Source of the DNA: Chara braunii
Lineage: Eukaryota; Streptophyta; Charophyceae; Charales; Characeae
Assembly: GCA_003427395.1 (NCBI GenBank)
Contig: BFEA01000028.1
Span: 2,739,882-2,771,325 of the forward strand
Direction: 5' to 3'
DNA: 31,444 nt
Shown here: one piece after another, positions 19,577 to 28,043 of the stretch
How positions within the stretch are numbered: the stretch's first letter is position 1
Layout of the letters: every line of letters starts with the position of its first letter
Made by a program: the position numbers and the translations under genes
Notes under the pieces: generated by a model
Database searches by the model: none
Told to the model about the DNA's origin: nothing
Seen by the model: only the letters and a program-made list of their open reading frames with translations

Positions 19577-20020
19577 GGCGGCCTAGCTCAGTTGGTAACG
19601 CACGCGAGTGGCATTCAGGAGGTCTTGGGTTCAATTCCAATTGGCCTCATGTACCTTCCTGGGCAAGCTTGGTGCCTGCCACCTAGAGATAGGCCGCTGG
19701 TCCCCCCCGAGTGGCATTGAGCAGAGGGGACCGGAGGGGAGGCACAGCGACTGGCCCATCGAAGAAGCTCGGTCCTGATGCTACTGGCTGACCCCTGGCC
19801 GTTATCGCCTACCTGCTGTAGCAGGTATCGCACCTGCTGGTGGTGCAGCGCCCGCATGTTCCCTCATCGGAGACTTGAGCACAGATGTGGCTGCTACAGG
19901 GTTCCCGTAATACTATAATGACAATAAAAAAGGCCTGAAAACTTTGAAAAGGCCACGGATGTGGCTGCTATGGGGTTCCCCATAATACTATAATGACAAT
20001 AAAAAAAGCCTGAAAAGGCC
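19577..20020 (+). mobile_element. tRNA-derived SINE with duplicated 3' module
   Basis: The head has an A box (GGCCTAGCTCAGTTGGTAAC) and a B box (GGGTTCAATTCC) at tRNA-like spacing. The acceptor and T stems pair poorly, so this is a Pol III promoter head and not a tRNA gene. A tRNA-unrelated body follows. The 3' module GATGTGGCTGCTA, GGGTTCCC, TAATACTATAATGACAATAA, poly(A) occurs twice, at 19883 and 19958 (75-bp period), each followed by GCCTGAAAA. Confidence 0.7.
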
Positions 20021-20277
20021 GTCCTGTCCAGATTCAACAGGTAATTGAATTGGTTGGGCTCAAAAGACTTAGCCTTAAATAAAAAATAAAAAAAAAATAG
20101 TCAATTACGGTTGAATGACCTCCTTTTTTTTTTGGCCCGGCCCGGCAAGTGGTTCCTAGCCACTCTGGTAGCCTGGTTGGTAACCGTCGTTGAAGCTGCT
20201 GTTGATGGCTGTTGTCATGTGTTTTGCTTGAAGTACCAAAGCCCTACAGTAGCTGTGCAGGGTGGAAGGCTGTTTAC
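20021..20277. other. No recognisable feature
   Basis: A-rich and T-rich runs surround a mixed stretch. One A-box-like string (TAGCCTGGTTGG, near 20168) has no matching B box. Confidence 0.4.
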
Positions 20278-20405
20278 AACATTAATTTTATGATTTTTTT
20301 TTTCCTTTTTTTTTTTTTTTTTTTATAAGAGGACCCCAGCAGTACAAATGCAAGGGGCCCAACATCTCAAGAGATGTTCAGCAAATTTCGTAACATTAAT
20401 TTTAT
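20278..20405 (-). mobile_element. 100-bp retroposon with perfect 14-bp target duplication
   Basis: AACATTAATTTTAT lies at 20278-20291 and 20392-20405. Between them the minus strand reads a 70-base body, TTATA and a poly(A) tail adjoining the duplication at 20291. The body contains a near-palindrome AACATCTCAAGAGATGTT (8-bp arms, 2-base loop). It looks like a reverse-transcribed small RNA; the source RNA was not recognised. Confidence 0.75.
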
Positions 20406-20558
20406 AACAATGCACACCTGTACTTGCATGGGCATAGAGTCATAGACCCCGTGTGGCTAGGAAACCACGTGCGGCAAGATTGGTGATTTGTGACATTTTT
20501 AGGCAGTTGCATTATGTCTGGCTGCATCCAGAGATTCATGTAAACCGTCTGTGCCCTG

Positions 20559-20561
<3 letters not shown>

Positions 20562-20596
<35 letters not shown>

Positions 20597-20650
20597 AAAG
20601 TTCCATCGATTGGTGGGGAGCTGCACCTGCTGGAATGCCCTGCCGTCGTC
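20562..20650 (-). mobile_element. Family A retroposon, 5'-truncated, with poly(A)
   Basis: A T run (20562-20591) is the poly(A) tail of a minus-strand copy. Before it the minus strand reads TTCCAGC, AGGTGCAGCTCCCCACC and AATCGATGGAA. The 5' half of the hairpin is missing, so the copy starts within the stem-loop. Confidence 0.65.
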
Positions 20651-21863
20651 ACCTGAAGACAACACAGTGAACACACCCTGATCATGAATGCATAGAAGGC
20701 TAGAAGCTGCTTTCTTTCCAGTCCAATGCAGTTCACGATGAGTGTGTGTTGTGTTAGGAGGAAGACGGAGGGAGTGTGTCTGCAAGCAGGGGTAGCAGGG
20801 TCTGCCCAAATTGTCACTGTCGGATTGAAAATTAGACACATATTGTTTCAGGTTTTCAGCGGATTTCACCCATGGCGACATTGTAACAAAGCAGCCTTCT
20901 CTGCCAGTGGGAGATTGGTGATTTTATATACAGTCTCACATCATCAGAACTACTACATCATGCTGCTTCATTATGGCATGGGGGGGGGAAGCTCGAGTCG
21001 ATACATGGATAACGGGAGGGTGTAGAGAGGGCAAGCTGGATCTCTAACACCACGGGTCTTAAAGGCTCCACTTCCATGGTTCTCATGTGGATACCCCCCC
21101 TTGGAGGGCTGTCTAGCAAAAGTCTGGCCTGAATTCTGAAGGGGGGAAGTAGTGGGGAAGGTGGGGGGAGGGGAGGGGAGGGGAGGGAGGGGTTGACACT
21201 GGGGGTTGGACGTGTAGGGTTGTTATGAAAGGGGGCGTTATTTTTGTTTTCCCTTTTTGAAAGTTATTTTTCCCCCCTTTTTGAAAGAAGTACATGAGGG
21301 CCTGCTGAGATTTGGGAATGCAGAAATAAGCCTGGTTGGAATGCACCTGGACGTGCAGCTGCCCAAGTGCATGCTCTACACCTGGATGTGCAGATGCCCA
21401 GGTGCATTATGATGCTCTAATTCTTGCCTGGTACTTGAGTTTCAGAAAAAGGGCTTTCCGCCGTGTGTCCCATCAGCCTGTGATCTCGTAGAGCATGTGT
21501 GATGGCCCATTCAGGGTCAGGCCCCACTGGCTGTGCTCGTGCTCGGAAACTGGCCAGGTTCTTGGTTTCCTAGCATGGACATAGCACCACAGGGGCCTGG
21601 CCCTTGCTCAATTTTCCATTTCTGCCTGGTGCCCTTCGCAATCTAGAGAAAAAGAAGAGGTCCTGAGAGCTATCAAGAGGGGGACCTAAAATCCAAAACA
21701 GGTAAAACCATAAAAGGGAAAGACAAAAAAAAACGAACAAAACGTGAACAGTTGAACGCTATGTAATATTGGGTGGGTGGCGTAGTCCGAATTTGCGAAA
21801 CCCACGTGTCTTCTGATGGAGGAAGATTCTGAAACCATTTTTTCCCGGCTTTCTTCTTGGTAA

Positions 21864-21868
<5 letters not shown>
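20651..21868. other. No gene; purine-rich segment and small tandem repeat
   Basis: A G-rich purine stretch lies at 21139-21190 (GGGGA steps). A 36-bp tandem pair at 21345-21415 starts ACCTGGA(C/T)GTGCAG. No open frame with recognisable content. Confidence 0.5.

Positions 21869-21954
<86 letters not shown>
21869..21954. repeat. Microsatellite (CT)36(GT)7
   Basis: Uninterrupted CT dinucleotides, then GT dinucleotides. The Arg-Glu frames seen across it are artefacts. Confidence 0.98.
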
Positions 21955-21955
<1 letters not shown>

Positions 21956-22145
21956 GGTATGGGCAATGCCTCTTTTCTGCACACGTATGTGCAGACAAGA
22001 TGGTGTAGATAAAAAGCAGCCACTGGTGTGGTCTTTCTGTCATCTGAACCCAATCTCTGATCTGCCCCTATATCTGTTACCCCATCTTCTTCTTTACCCC
22101 CTCCCCTTGTTCAGGGCCCACACTAATCTTCTGTGTCTCATTTCA

Positions 22146-22320
22146 TTTATTATTATTATTTTTTCTCTGTGGAAAGGGCCACAGCCCGAGATACAATCTT
22201 TGAACTGGCCATCCCCCGGTGAATTCAGAGTTGTTTTACTCACTTGGTTCTGTACGGATTCGAACTCAGGTCTGTATTTCAACAGTTCGTGGTGTACCAA
22301 CTGCTTTTTGAAGGCAATTT
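22146..22320 (-). mobile_element. tRNA-derived SINE-like element
   Basis: The minus strand has an A-box-like GCAGTTGGTACACC (22304 downwards), a near-consensus B box GAGTTCGAATCC (22268 downwards) at tRNA spacing, then a body and an (AAT)n A-rich tail (22165-22146). The head retains part of an anticodon stem (CTG ... CAG). Good SINE structure; the 5' limit is approximate. Confidence 0.6.
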
Positions 22321-22410
22321 ATCTGCTGTTCCCCCCCCCAACACACACACAAACGAAGACAGCCACTGTCTAGCAGGAGGCGTGGTACGAGCGCCTCCCC
22401 CTGCTAGAGG

Positions 22411-22700
22411 CAGCAGTCGCTCCGATCTATTGGTAGGGAGCCGCACCTGCTGGAAACAGGGTCCAGCGTCGTTGATACAACAAGACCACACTCGTCGTAC
22501 GGTTGTATAGTGACCGGGGCCATTACCCGGATTCGGCTAAAGAACACAAAAACTTCTCTTGCACTCAGAAGGCGACGTCCTGGCTGTCCTCTAGTTCCCC
22601 AGCAGCCCCTGCCCCTGTAACAGGGGACCGCACTTGTGATACAGCCGGTCACACCCATCATACAGCTGTGTACTGACCGGGTCTATTACCCCGGATGCTG
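22411..22700 (-). mobile_element. Family A segment plus diverged tandem duplicate
   Basis: At 22411-22470 the minus strand carries GCTGGACCCTGTTTCCAGC, AGGTGCGGCTCCC, TACC and AATAGATCGGAGC. Adjacent sequence 22461-22546 is repeated in diverged form at 22625-22700 (GATACA, CACAC, T(C/A)(G/C)TACGGTTGT or CATACAGCTGTGTA, then TGACCGGG, ATTACCC, CGGAT). Confidence 0.55.
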
Positions 22701-22883
22701 TAACAGTGCCTGAGAAGTGTGGAAGTTGAGGGCATCGTCATTCCACTGGACCAGAACTGCATGCTCCCTCGAAATCCCCGTCATTACATGTGCGACCCAG
22801 CACCACAACCTGTTAGGATGTCATTGTTTTCCTGATGTAAGATTGACATCTGCCAGGTTTGTCAGGCCTGAGGCTATTGTGTG

Positions 22884-23067
22884 TTAAACCACCAGTGGTC
22901 CAGTACCTTTGTCGGTTCGGAAAATAGTGGGCCTCCGATCTTTCAGGAGGCTGAAACGAAACAACTGCCGCCGATCAACGGCAGCTGTTGTCGGGCCCGG
23001 CCTCCTAAAAGTTCGGGACTGGGCTAAAACTTGTCGAAACTGGACGGCAAAGGTACTAGTGGTTTAA
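22884..23067. mobile_element. TTAA-flanked foldback MITE-like element
   Basis: It starts TTAAACCACCAGTGGTCCAG and ends ACTAGTGGTTTAA. The two halves are complementary over most of their length: AGTACCTTTG(T/C)CG outer, AGGAGGC inner, CAAC-TGCCG innermost around a short centre. The right TTAA is followed by ACCACCAGTACACAC, resembling another element start. Confidence 0.7.
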
Positions 23068-23092
23068 ACCACCAGTACACACAAGGATAAGT

Positions 23093-23402
23093 CGATGAAT
23101 GTAACTTCCAACGCTCGTGAGCCTGCAACTGCGGATTTTCGAAGTAGCCTGCCCTGAGGATTTTCGAAGTAGCCTGCCGAGTTGACTACCGGCCCAGGCC
23201 CGAATCGAAAAGCTCTTACGTTGTAGACCAGTAAGATCCCTATTCTGCGATGAATGTAACTTCCAACGCTCGTGAGCCTGCAACTGCGGATTTTCAAAGT
23301 AGCCTGCCCTGCGGATTTTCGAAGTAGCCTGCCGAGTTGACTACCGGCCCAGGCCCGAATCGAAAAGCTCTTACGTTGTAGACCAGTAAGATCCCTACTC
23401 TG
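23093..23402. repeat. 155-bp tandem repeat, two nearly identical copies
   Basis: Copies at 23093-23247 and 23248-23402 differ at about three positions by eye, so the duplication is recent. Each holds an internal direct repeat of about 23 bp (GGATTTTCGAAGTAGCCTGCC twice). Confidence 0.9.
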
Positions 23403-23446
23403 CTTTGGGTGAACTGGTGGCGTAAAGGATTGTTTGTTTATGTCAG

Positions 23447-23503
23447 GGGATGGTAGTCCCGATTTCCAGCAGGTGCAGCTCCCCCCGTCAATAGATGGAG
23501 CCT
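23447..23503 (+). mobile_element. Family A retroposon fragment
   Basis: GATTTCCAGC, AGGTGCAGCTCCCCCC and AATAGATGGAGCCTTA match family A. The 5' arm of the hairpin is replaced by unrelated sequence, as in other 5'-truncated copies. Confidence 0.55.
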
Positions 23504-23689
23504 TAGCACAGTAGAGAGTCGACGTGAAACCCGCGGGTCATTCTCCAGTGATATGCAGGCTGCCGACGGCTGCATGTGTCTTCATGCATGCACAAAAAAA
23601 AACAGGAATAGGAATGCAGTCCCAGCCTCCATTTTAGAACTGTCTGCTACGTAGAGCTGCGATGCTAAGTAGAACCGGCTGCTATGTAA

Positions 23690-24520
23690 AGGTATGCTGC
23701 TATGCTCCCCCGGCTGGTACTATGTGCATTGTCTGTGTTATGTGTGGTGGTGGGTGGTACTAGGTGGGCTGGGTGATATCTGCAGTCTGCAGTACTATGT
23801 GCAGTAGATGCCTTGTGCAGCAGGTGCTATTTGCAGTGGGTGGTACCATGTGGGCTGGGTGCAGTGAGTGATGCTATGTACAGTGGTGATTCTATGTGAG
23901 CTTGGTGCTATCTGTCATGCACAGCACTACATGGGCGGGGTGCTATGTGCAGTGGGCAGCACTACCCTGGCTGGGTGCTATGTGCATAGGCGGTGCTATG
24001 CAGGCTGGTGCCTTGTACAGCACATAGTACTTGGTGGGTGCATGCTATGTGCAAAGGGTAGCACTATGCCGGAGATGTGCTATGTGCAGGTGGTAATAGT
24101 TTGCACAATGAAGACAGCTACATGCGGGGTGGTTTGGGTGCTGCACACAGCAGGTAGCAATGTCCGGACTGCATGGGTGTGCGCTATGTGCAGAGGTTAT
24201 TACTATGCGGGGTGGTCCAGGTGCTTTGTGCAGCTGGTAGTACTATGCGGGGTGCATGCTATGTGAAGCAGGCAGTACTATGCGGGGTGTGTTATATGTG
24301 CAGAGGGTATTGCTATGCAGAGGACGTGCTATGTGCAGCATTCGGTACTATGCGGGGTGTATGCTATGTGCAGGGGGTAGTGCTATGCGGGGTGTGTACT
24401 AGGTGCAAGGGGTAGTACTATGCAGGGTGTGTGCTATGTGCAGAGGGTAGTACTGTGCTAGGTGCATGCTATGTGCAGGGGGTACTACCGTGCAGGTTGC
24501 ATGCTTCATGGGGGGGGATG
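23690..24520. repeat. Minisatellite, 35-bp unit
   Basis: From 24243 to 24488 the CTATGC-type landmark recurs at exact 35-base steps; earlier units are more diverged. The unit reads roughly CTATGCGGGGTG, (TG)TGCTATGTGCAG, (G)GGGTAGTA. The Cys/Val/Tyr-rich open frames across it come from the repeat and are not taken as genes. Confidence 0.88.
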
Positions 24521-25354
24521 AAATATGTGAAGTGTGTGATTTGTGCAGGGGTAGTACTACGTTCGCACAGTGGACACAGCTGACTCAAGTGCTATCTGTT
24601 GGATGGCTTTGTAAAAATTACCTGCCAAACACGGACTGAGACACACAGCTGATTTCTGAGTTTTCGTCATGGAATGTATGCCTTGCGGAGCTCCCAGCTT
24701 GTTGCTGAGTTTTCTAAGTCTGTGTGTGTGCGTGCTTGCTGGTCTGCATGCCTGTCTGAGTGCTTGTCGGTTTGAGGTGTGTGCGACCCACAAGGGCACT
24801 TGTTCGCTCAGAAGGCCCAAAGGGCCGGTACTTACCTGTGGCCATGACATTGAGGTTTGCAGCGGGGAAAAACTCAAATGGCGGGGAAAGAGGCCCGCGA
24901 CACTTAGAGCAGTGGAAAACACTCAACTAGCAGGTAGGCCGATGCCACACCAAGTAGAGGTAGATGTGCCGGGTGCTCGAGGCCGAGCAGAAGAAGGCAA
25001 AAGTTGGCATTTTTACAGGCCCAGTAGTTGTAGGCTAGGTCTAGGCGGGTACCAGTCCAACCAGTCTGAGTCTAGGGCCTGTATGGGCAATATCAAAGTC
25101 TGCAATTATGTTTCCCTCCGAAAGGGAGGAGGTACCGGTTGCTTGGAGGCCGCAAGGCCTAGGAAGTCACTCGCCAAGAGGCAAGCAGGCCGCTATATCT
25201 GCAGCAGGAGCAAGGTGCTGCTCCTCATTGTCGGTGTGCAAGTTTGGCGACACACTGGTTGGAGCGCTGGCTGGAGCAGCGCTGCTGGGGAGGAGCAAAG
25301 TCAACAGCAGGCAGAAGACGAGGACTAGGAGGGAGGAGCACCAGAGGTACTTAC

Positions 25355-25483
25355 CTGGCTATGGTGGATACCATCTTCATCACCTAGGTGGGCGCTGCAT
25401 CTGGAAGGCCCCCGTTGGGGTAGAGCTGCACCAAGAAGCTTCGAGGCAGAGTCAGGCATGGCGGCCTGAGCTAGAGCAGCCAT
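25355..25483 (-). other. Possible first exon with consensus splice donor
   Basis: An ATG at 25483 opens 43 codons (MAALAQAAMPDSASKLLGAA...) that end exactly at CAG|GTAAGTACC. A second CAG|GTAAGTACC lies on the same strand at 24838-24827, and an AAG|GTACGTG near 26920. Together they hint at a spliced minus-strand gene between about 24.8 and 27.1 kb. No acceptor-exon chain could be assembled and no domain is recognised; low confidence. Confidence 0.2.
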
Positions 25484-25532
25484 AGCTGCTTTGTGTTGTC
25501 CCATTCCATATTCATAGAGTTACATTCTCATC

Positions 25533-25582
25533 TTGTTGTTGTTGTTGTTGTTGTTGTTCTTCTTCTTCTTCTTCTTCTTCTT
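25533..25582. repeat. Trinucleotide microsatellite (TTG)n(TTC)n
   Basis: Eight TTG units followed by eight TTC units. Confidence 0.95.
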
Positions 25583-25763
25583 GACTCGATTCCATCTGGG
25601 GAACATCAATCCGTTTTATAATGTTACTGTCCATTGATTTTTGACGAGTCATGGTGAATCTAATTGTTGGTTCGGCGAGGAGACTAGTCGCTGGCAGAGT
25701 TGTGTCCCTTCGTGCTCTGTCCTTTATGTTCACAGAAAGTGGATGACACAAACATTGTTGCCA

Positions 25764-25875
25764 TTTTTTTTTTTTTTTTTGGAAGGGGCTAGCCCCTAAG
25801 GTTACACTATCCATAGGCTTTGAACTCCTGACCTGTTTGTCACCAGTTACATGTGTATACCATTCAGCCACATGG
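25764..25875 (-). mobile_element. tRNA-derived SINE with poly(A)
   Basis: The minus strand reads ATGTGGCTGAATGGTATAC (A box), GTCAGGAGTTCAAAGCC (B box), a short body ending GGGGCTAGCCCCTTCC (a small palindrome) and about 17 A. It is compact, about 95 bp before the tail. Distinct from the SINEs at 19577 and 22146. Confidence 0.68.
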
Positions 25876-26052
25876 GTTACGCACTGGCCTTCTTTCCAAT
25901 TCCAAGAAAGTCTGGAAAATAGCTGATGGCTCTCAAGTTGCTGAACCTCAGAAACATCTGAGAGGTCTGGGGATCATTCAAGGCCTGCCAATTAACAGCT
26001 GCTGATTCAAATCGTCACCAGTTTGTGCTGCTGTTGAGTCGTATAAGACATG

Positions 26053-26240
26053 GCAGTTCTTTTTCCTTTTTCTTTTCTTTCTTTCTTTCTTTCTTTCTTT
26101 TCTTTTTCTTTTTTTTTTTCTTTTTTTTTTTTTTTCTTTTTTTTTTGCGGGCCACTCCATCTATTTGTGGGGAGCATCACCTGCTGGAAACCGGGTCCAG
26201 CGTCCCTTGAATACATCTTTACAAAATTTTACATCATTGA
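26053..26240 (-). mobile_element. Family A retroposon with LINE-like 3' UTR and long A/G tail
   Basis: On the minus strand: TTTTGTAAAGATGTATTCA (shared with the LINE 3' end at 14483), GGGAC, GCTGGACCCGGTTTCCAGC, AGGTGATGCTCCCCAC, AAATAGATGGAG, then an A-rich tail of about 90 bases that decays to A4G/A3G (26146-26053). It links the LINE 3' end to family A. Its 5' extent past 26240 is uncertain. Confidence 0.65.
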
Positions 26241-26890
26241 ACATGATGCGAGGATCAGTGTCCTCGGTAGGCCTACGGGGCCCTGTCTGCAGCCTTACCC
26301 GCCCTAAGTGAAGGCGGGCCTGGCTTTTTGCAAGAGGCCCTCGACTGTCAATTTCATATTTGGGGTCCAGGCAGTTGCGACGTGCCAGTTGGTTGAAAGA
26401 AACACAGGCTGAGTACCGAAGACATTTCCACGGCCTACCGGGCCTTTCCAAAGAATGCAGGCCCTGGGCGTGATTCACAGCCTCATACAGAGACAGTTGG
26501 GCGCCCAACCGAACGAGGCCCAGCAGCCCAGTAGCTGCTGCATCCAGACAGCATCCTGGGGCCTTCCGGAAGCTGCTGGGCCCAGGCCAGCCCAGCCAGG
26601 CTGTGAGAGCTGGCCAGCTCTTTTCCATAAAGGAAAGAGCTCTGGCCAGGCAGCCCATTCGGTCACTTGCTGGCTGGGCGGCAGCGCTGCTGGAGCAAAA
26701 GCTCGCAGGCTGACTGCCGGCAGAGGAGCAAGGGGCAACACACGTGCGGTCATGTAGGGGAACAGGGCGCTGCTGAGGGCAGCGCCATAGCCAGCCTCCA
26801 TAGCGGGCTTGGCTTGGACAGAGTGAGGCGCAGGGGTGGTTCTTCGGGTGTCAGAGAGGACAGGTGTGGGTGAAGTCAGGGGATAGGTGA
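26241..26890. other. GC-rich stretch, no confirmed gene
   Basis: Contains palindromic GGCC-rich segments (for example CTGGCCAGCTCTTTTCC with GGAAAGAGCTCTGGCCAG, 26609-26656, an 18-base inverted repeat with small changes). Overlapping open frames of about 100-165 codons exist on the minus strand without family resemblance. It may hold exons of the uncertain gene noted at 25355. Confidence 0.35.
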
Positions 26891-26892
26891 AG

Positions 26893-26915
26893 GATGATGA
26901 TGATGATGATGATGT
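26893..26915. repeat. Trinucleotide microsatellite (GAT)n
   Basis: Seven to eight GAT units. Confidence 0.9.
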
Positions 26916-27249
26916 GAGGGCACGTACCTTGTATTGGCGATGGTCTGCATGGGCGGCACCTTCAAGTACTTTGGGCTGCTGCTGATGTCAACAGTTGCAT
27001 TGTCTTTTTGTAGTCTGTAGTAGCTGTGTAGTAGGCTGGGCGCTGAGCCCCAAGTGTGAGTGTAAGGGAACTGGATACTTGTGTTGAAGAGGAGAGAGTG
27101 TGCTCTCCATAAACATTGGTTTTCAGTGCTACGAAACTCCATTGGTGTATTATTGGTGCAATGCTGCTATCTGGACACGGTGTGACTATTTGACTTGCAA
27201 TGTGATGGTGTGATCTGGGATTGTCATCTCGCTGTTGCTTATTTTCCTT

Positions 27250-27425
27250 GCAATGACACCACTGTGCTGGAAACAGGGTCCAGCGTCCCATATCCAAACT
27301 TAACCTCCCTTCCTATCCCGTGGCACGGTCGGGTATTGGGGGGAGGGCCACCGGGGGCACCAGTGGAGTCTCCCTCCTTCACCCAGGCCCTGCCCACCAT
27401 CTACTCTCCTCGTGGCGTCCATTGG
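27250..27425 (-). mobile_element. Short dispersed element, family B, second copy
   Basis: Reverse complement of the element at 14675-14845, including the hairpin core (27266-27289, stem GCTGGA/TCCAGC with loop CCCTGTT) and the family B end AGCAC(A)GTGGTGTCA. Confidence 0.65.
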
Positions 27426-27494
27426 GATAAACTGACATGAAATAAACTGAAATGAACTGAGAAAACACAGGGGACCCCTTTTTCTTTTTTTTGA

Positions 27495-27526
27495 TTTGGA
27501 CCATTTCTTGATTTTGCGTGTCATCG

Positions 27527-27557
<31 letters not shown>

Positions 27558-27660
27558 GCTCCATCTTTTGGTGGGAAGCTTCACCTGCTGGAAAGCGGAG
27601 GGGCCATGCTAATCTTCTCTGTGTTGTTCCAATTTGAATGGATGTCCTGAAGAAATGGCG
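27495..27660 (-). pseudogene. U6 snRNA copy split by a family A retroposon tail
   Basis: Minus strand: GGACATCC, AAATTGGAAC, ACACAGAGAAGATTAGCATG and GGCCCC form the U6 5' half. Then comes TTTCCAGC, AGGTGAAGCTTCCCACC, AAAAGATGGAGCCTTT and about 27 A. Then GATGACACGCAAAATCAAG and AAATGGTCCAAATC, the U6 3' half. About eight bases of U6 (after GGCCCC) are missing at the junction, and no target duplication is seen. An A-rich tract follows the 3' end, as in a retrocopy. Confidence 0.8.
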
Positions 27661-27788
27661 CATTTGCAGCTGCGGAACCAAGCTTTAATGGCAGAATGTT
27701 CCACATGTACTTTATGATTTGATCTGATTGCCTCTGTCTGATTGAATTAGCTGTTTTGAGTTCTGTTTTTTTTTTTCCCTTTTTTTTG

Positions 27789-27790
<2 letters not shown>

Positions 27791-27867
<77 letters not shown>
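27791..27867. repeat. Microsatellite (CT)38
   Basis: Perfect CT dinucleotide run between a T-rich tract and a C run. Confidence 0.98.
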
Positions 27868-27869
<2 letters not shown>

Positions 27870-27904
27870 CCCCCTTCTTTCTTTTTTCAAAAAGGGCAGC
27901 GTCT

Positions 27905-27985
27905 TTAGATATCATCGTGGAACTGGGGTCCCCAAGAATTTCAATCTTTAGTTCCCCTAACTGAGCTAGGCGGCAGGCAGCCTAG
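27905..27985 (-). repeat. Possible tRNA-like relic
   Basis: The minus strand reads GCCGCCTAGCTCAGTTAGGG, a good A box, but the B-box candidate (GATTGAAATTC) is too close. Adjacent pyrimidine-rich sequence at 27868-27890 would be an A/G-rich tail. Weak call. Confidence 0.3.
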
Positions 27986-28043
27986 GCGCGGTGGTGCTGT
28001 GGAGTCCTTGCTTTGCGACTGCTGTTGTCTAATTCTGTCAGAT

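Noticed and set aside
19577-19650. Functional tRNA gene
   Set aside because: A and B boxes are good, but the acceptor and T stems do not pair properly and a SINE body follows.
23093-23402. CRISPR-like array
   Set aside because: Only two long near-identical units with no spacers, in eukaryotic DNA.
23868-24415. 132- and 80-codon frames rich in Cys, Val and Tyr
   Set aside because: They follow the 35-bp minisatellite and arise from its periodicity.
26475-26801. Ala/Pro-rich minus-strand frame as a gene
   Set aside because: GC-rich composition opens several overlapping frames here; no domain or start context favours this one.
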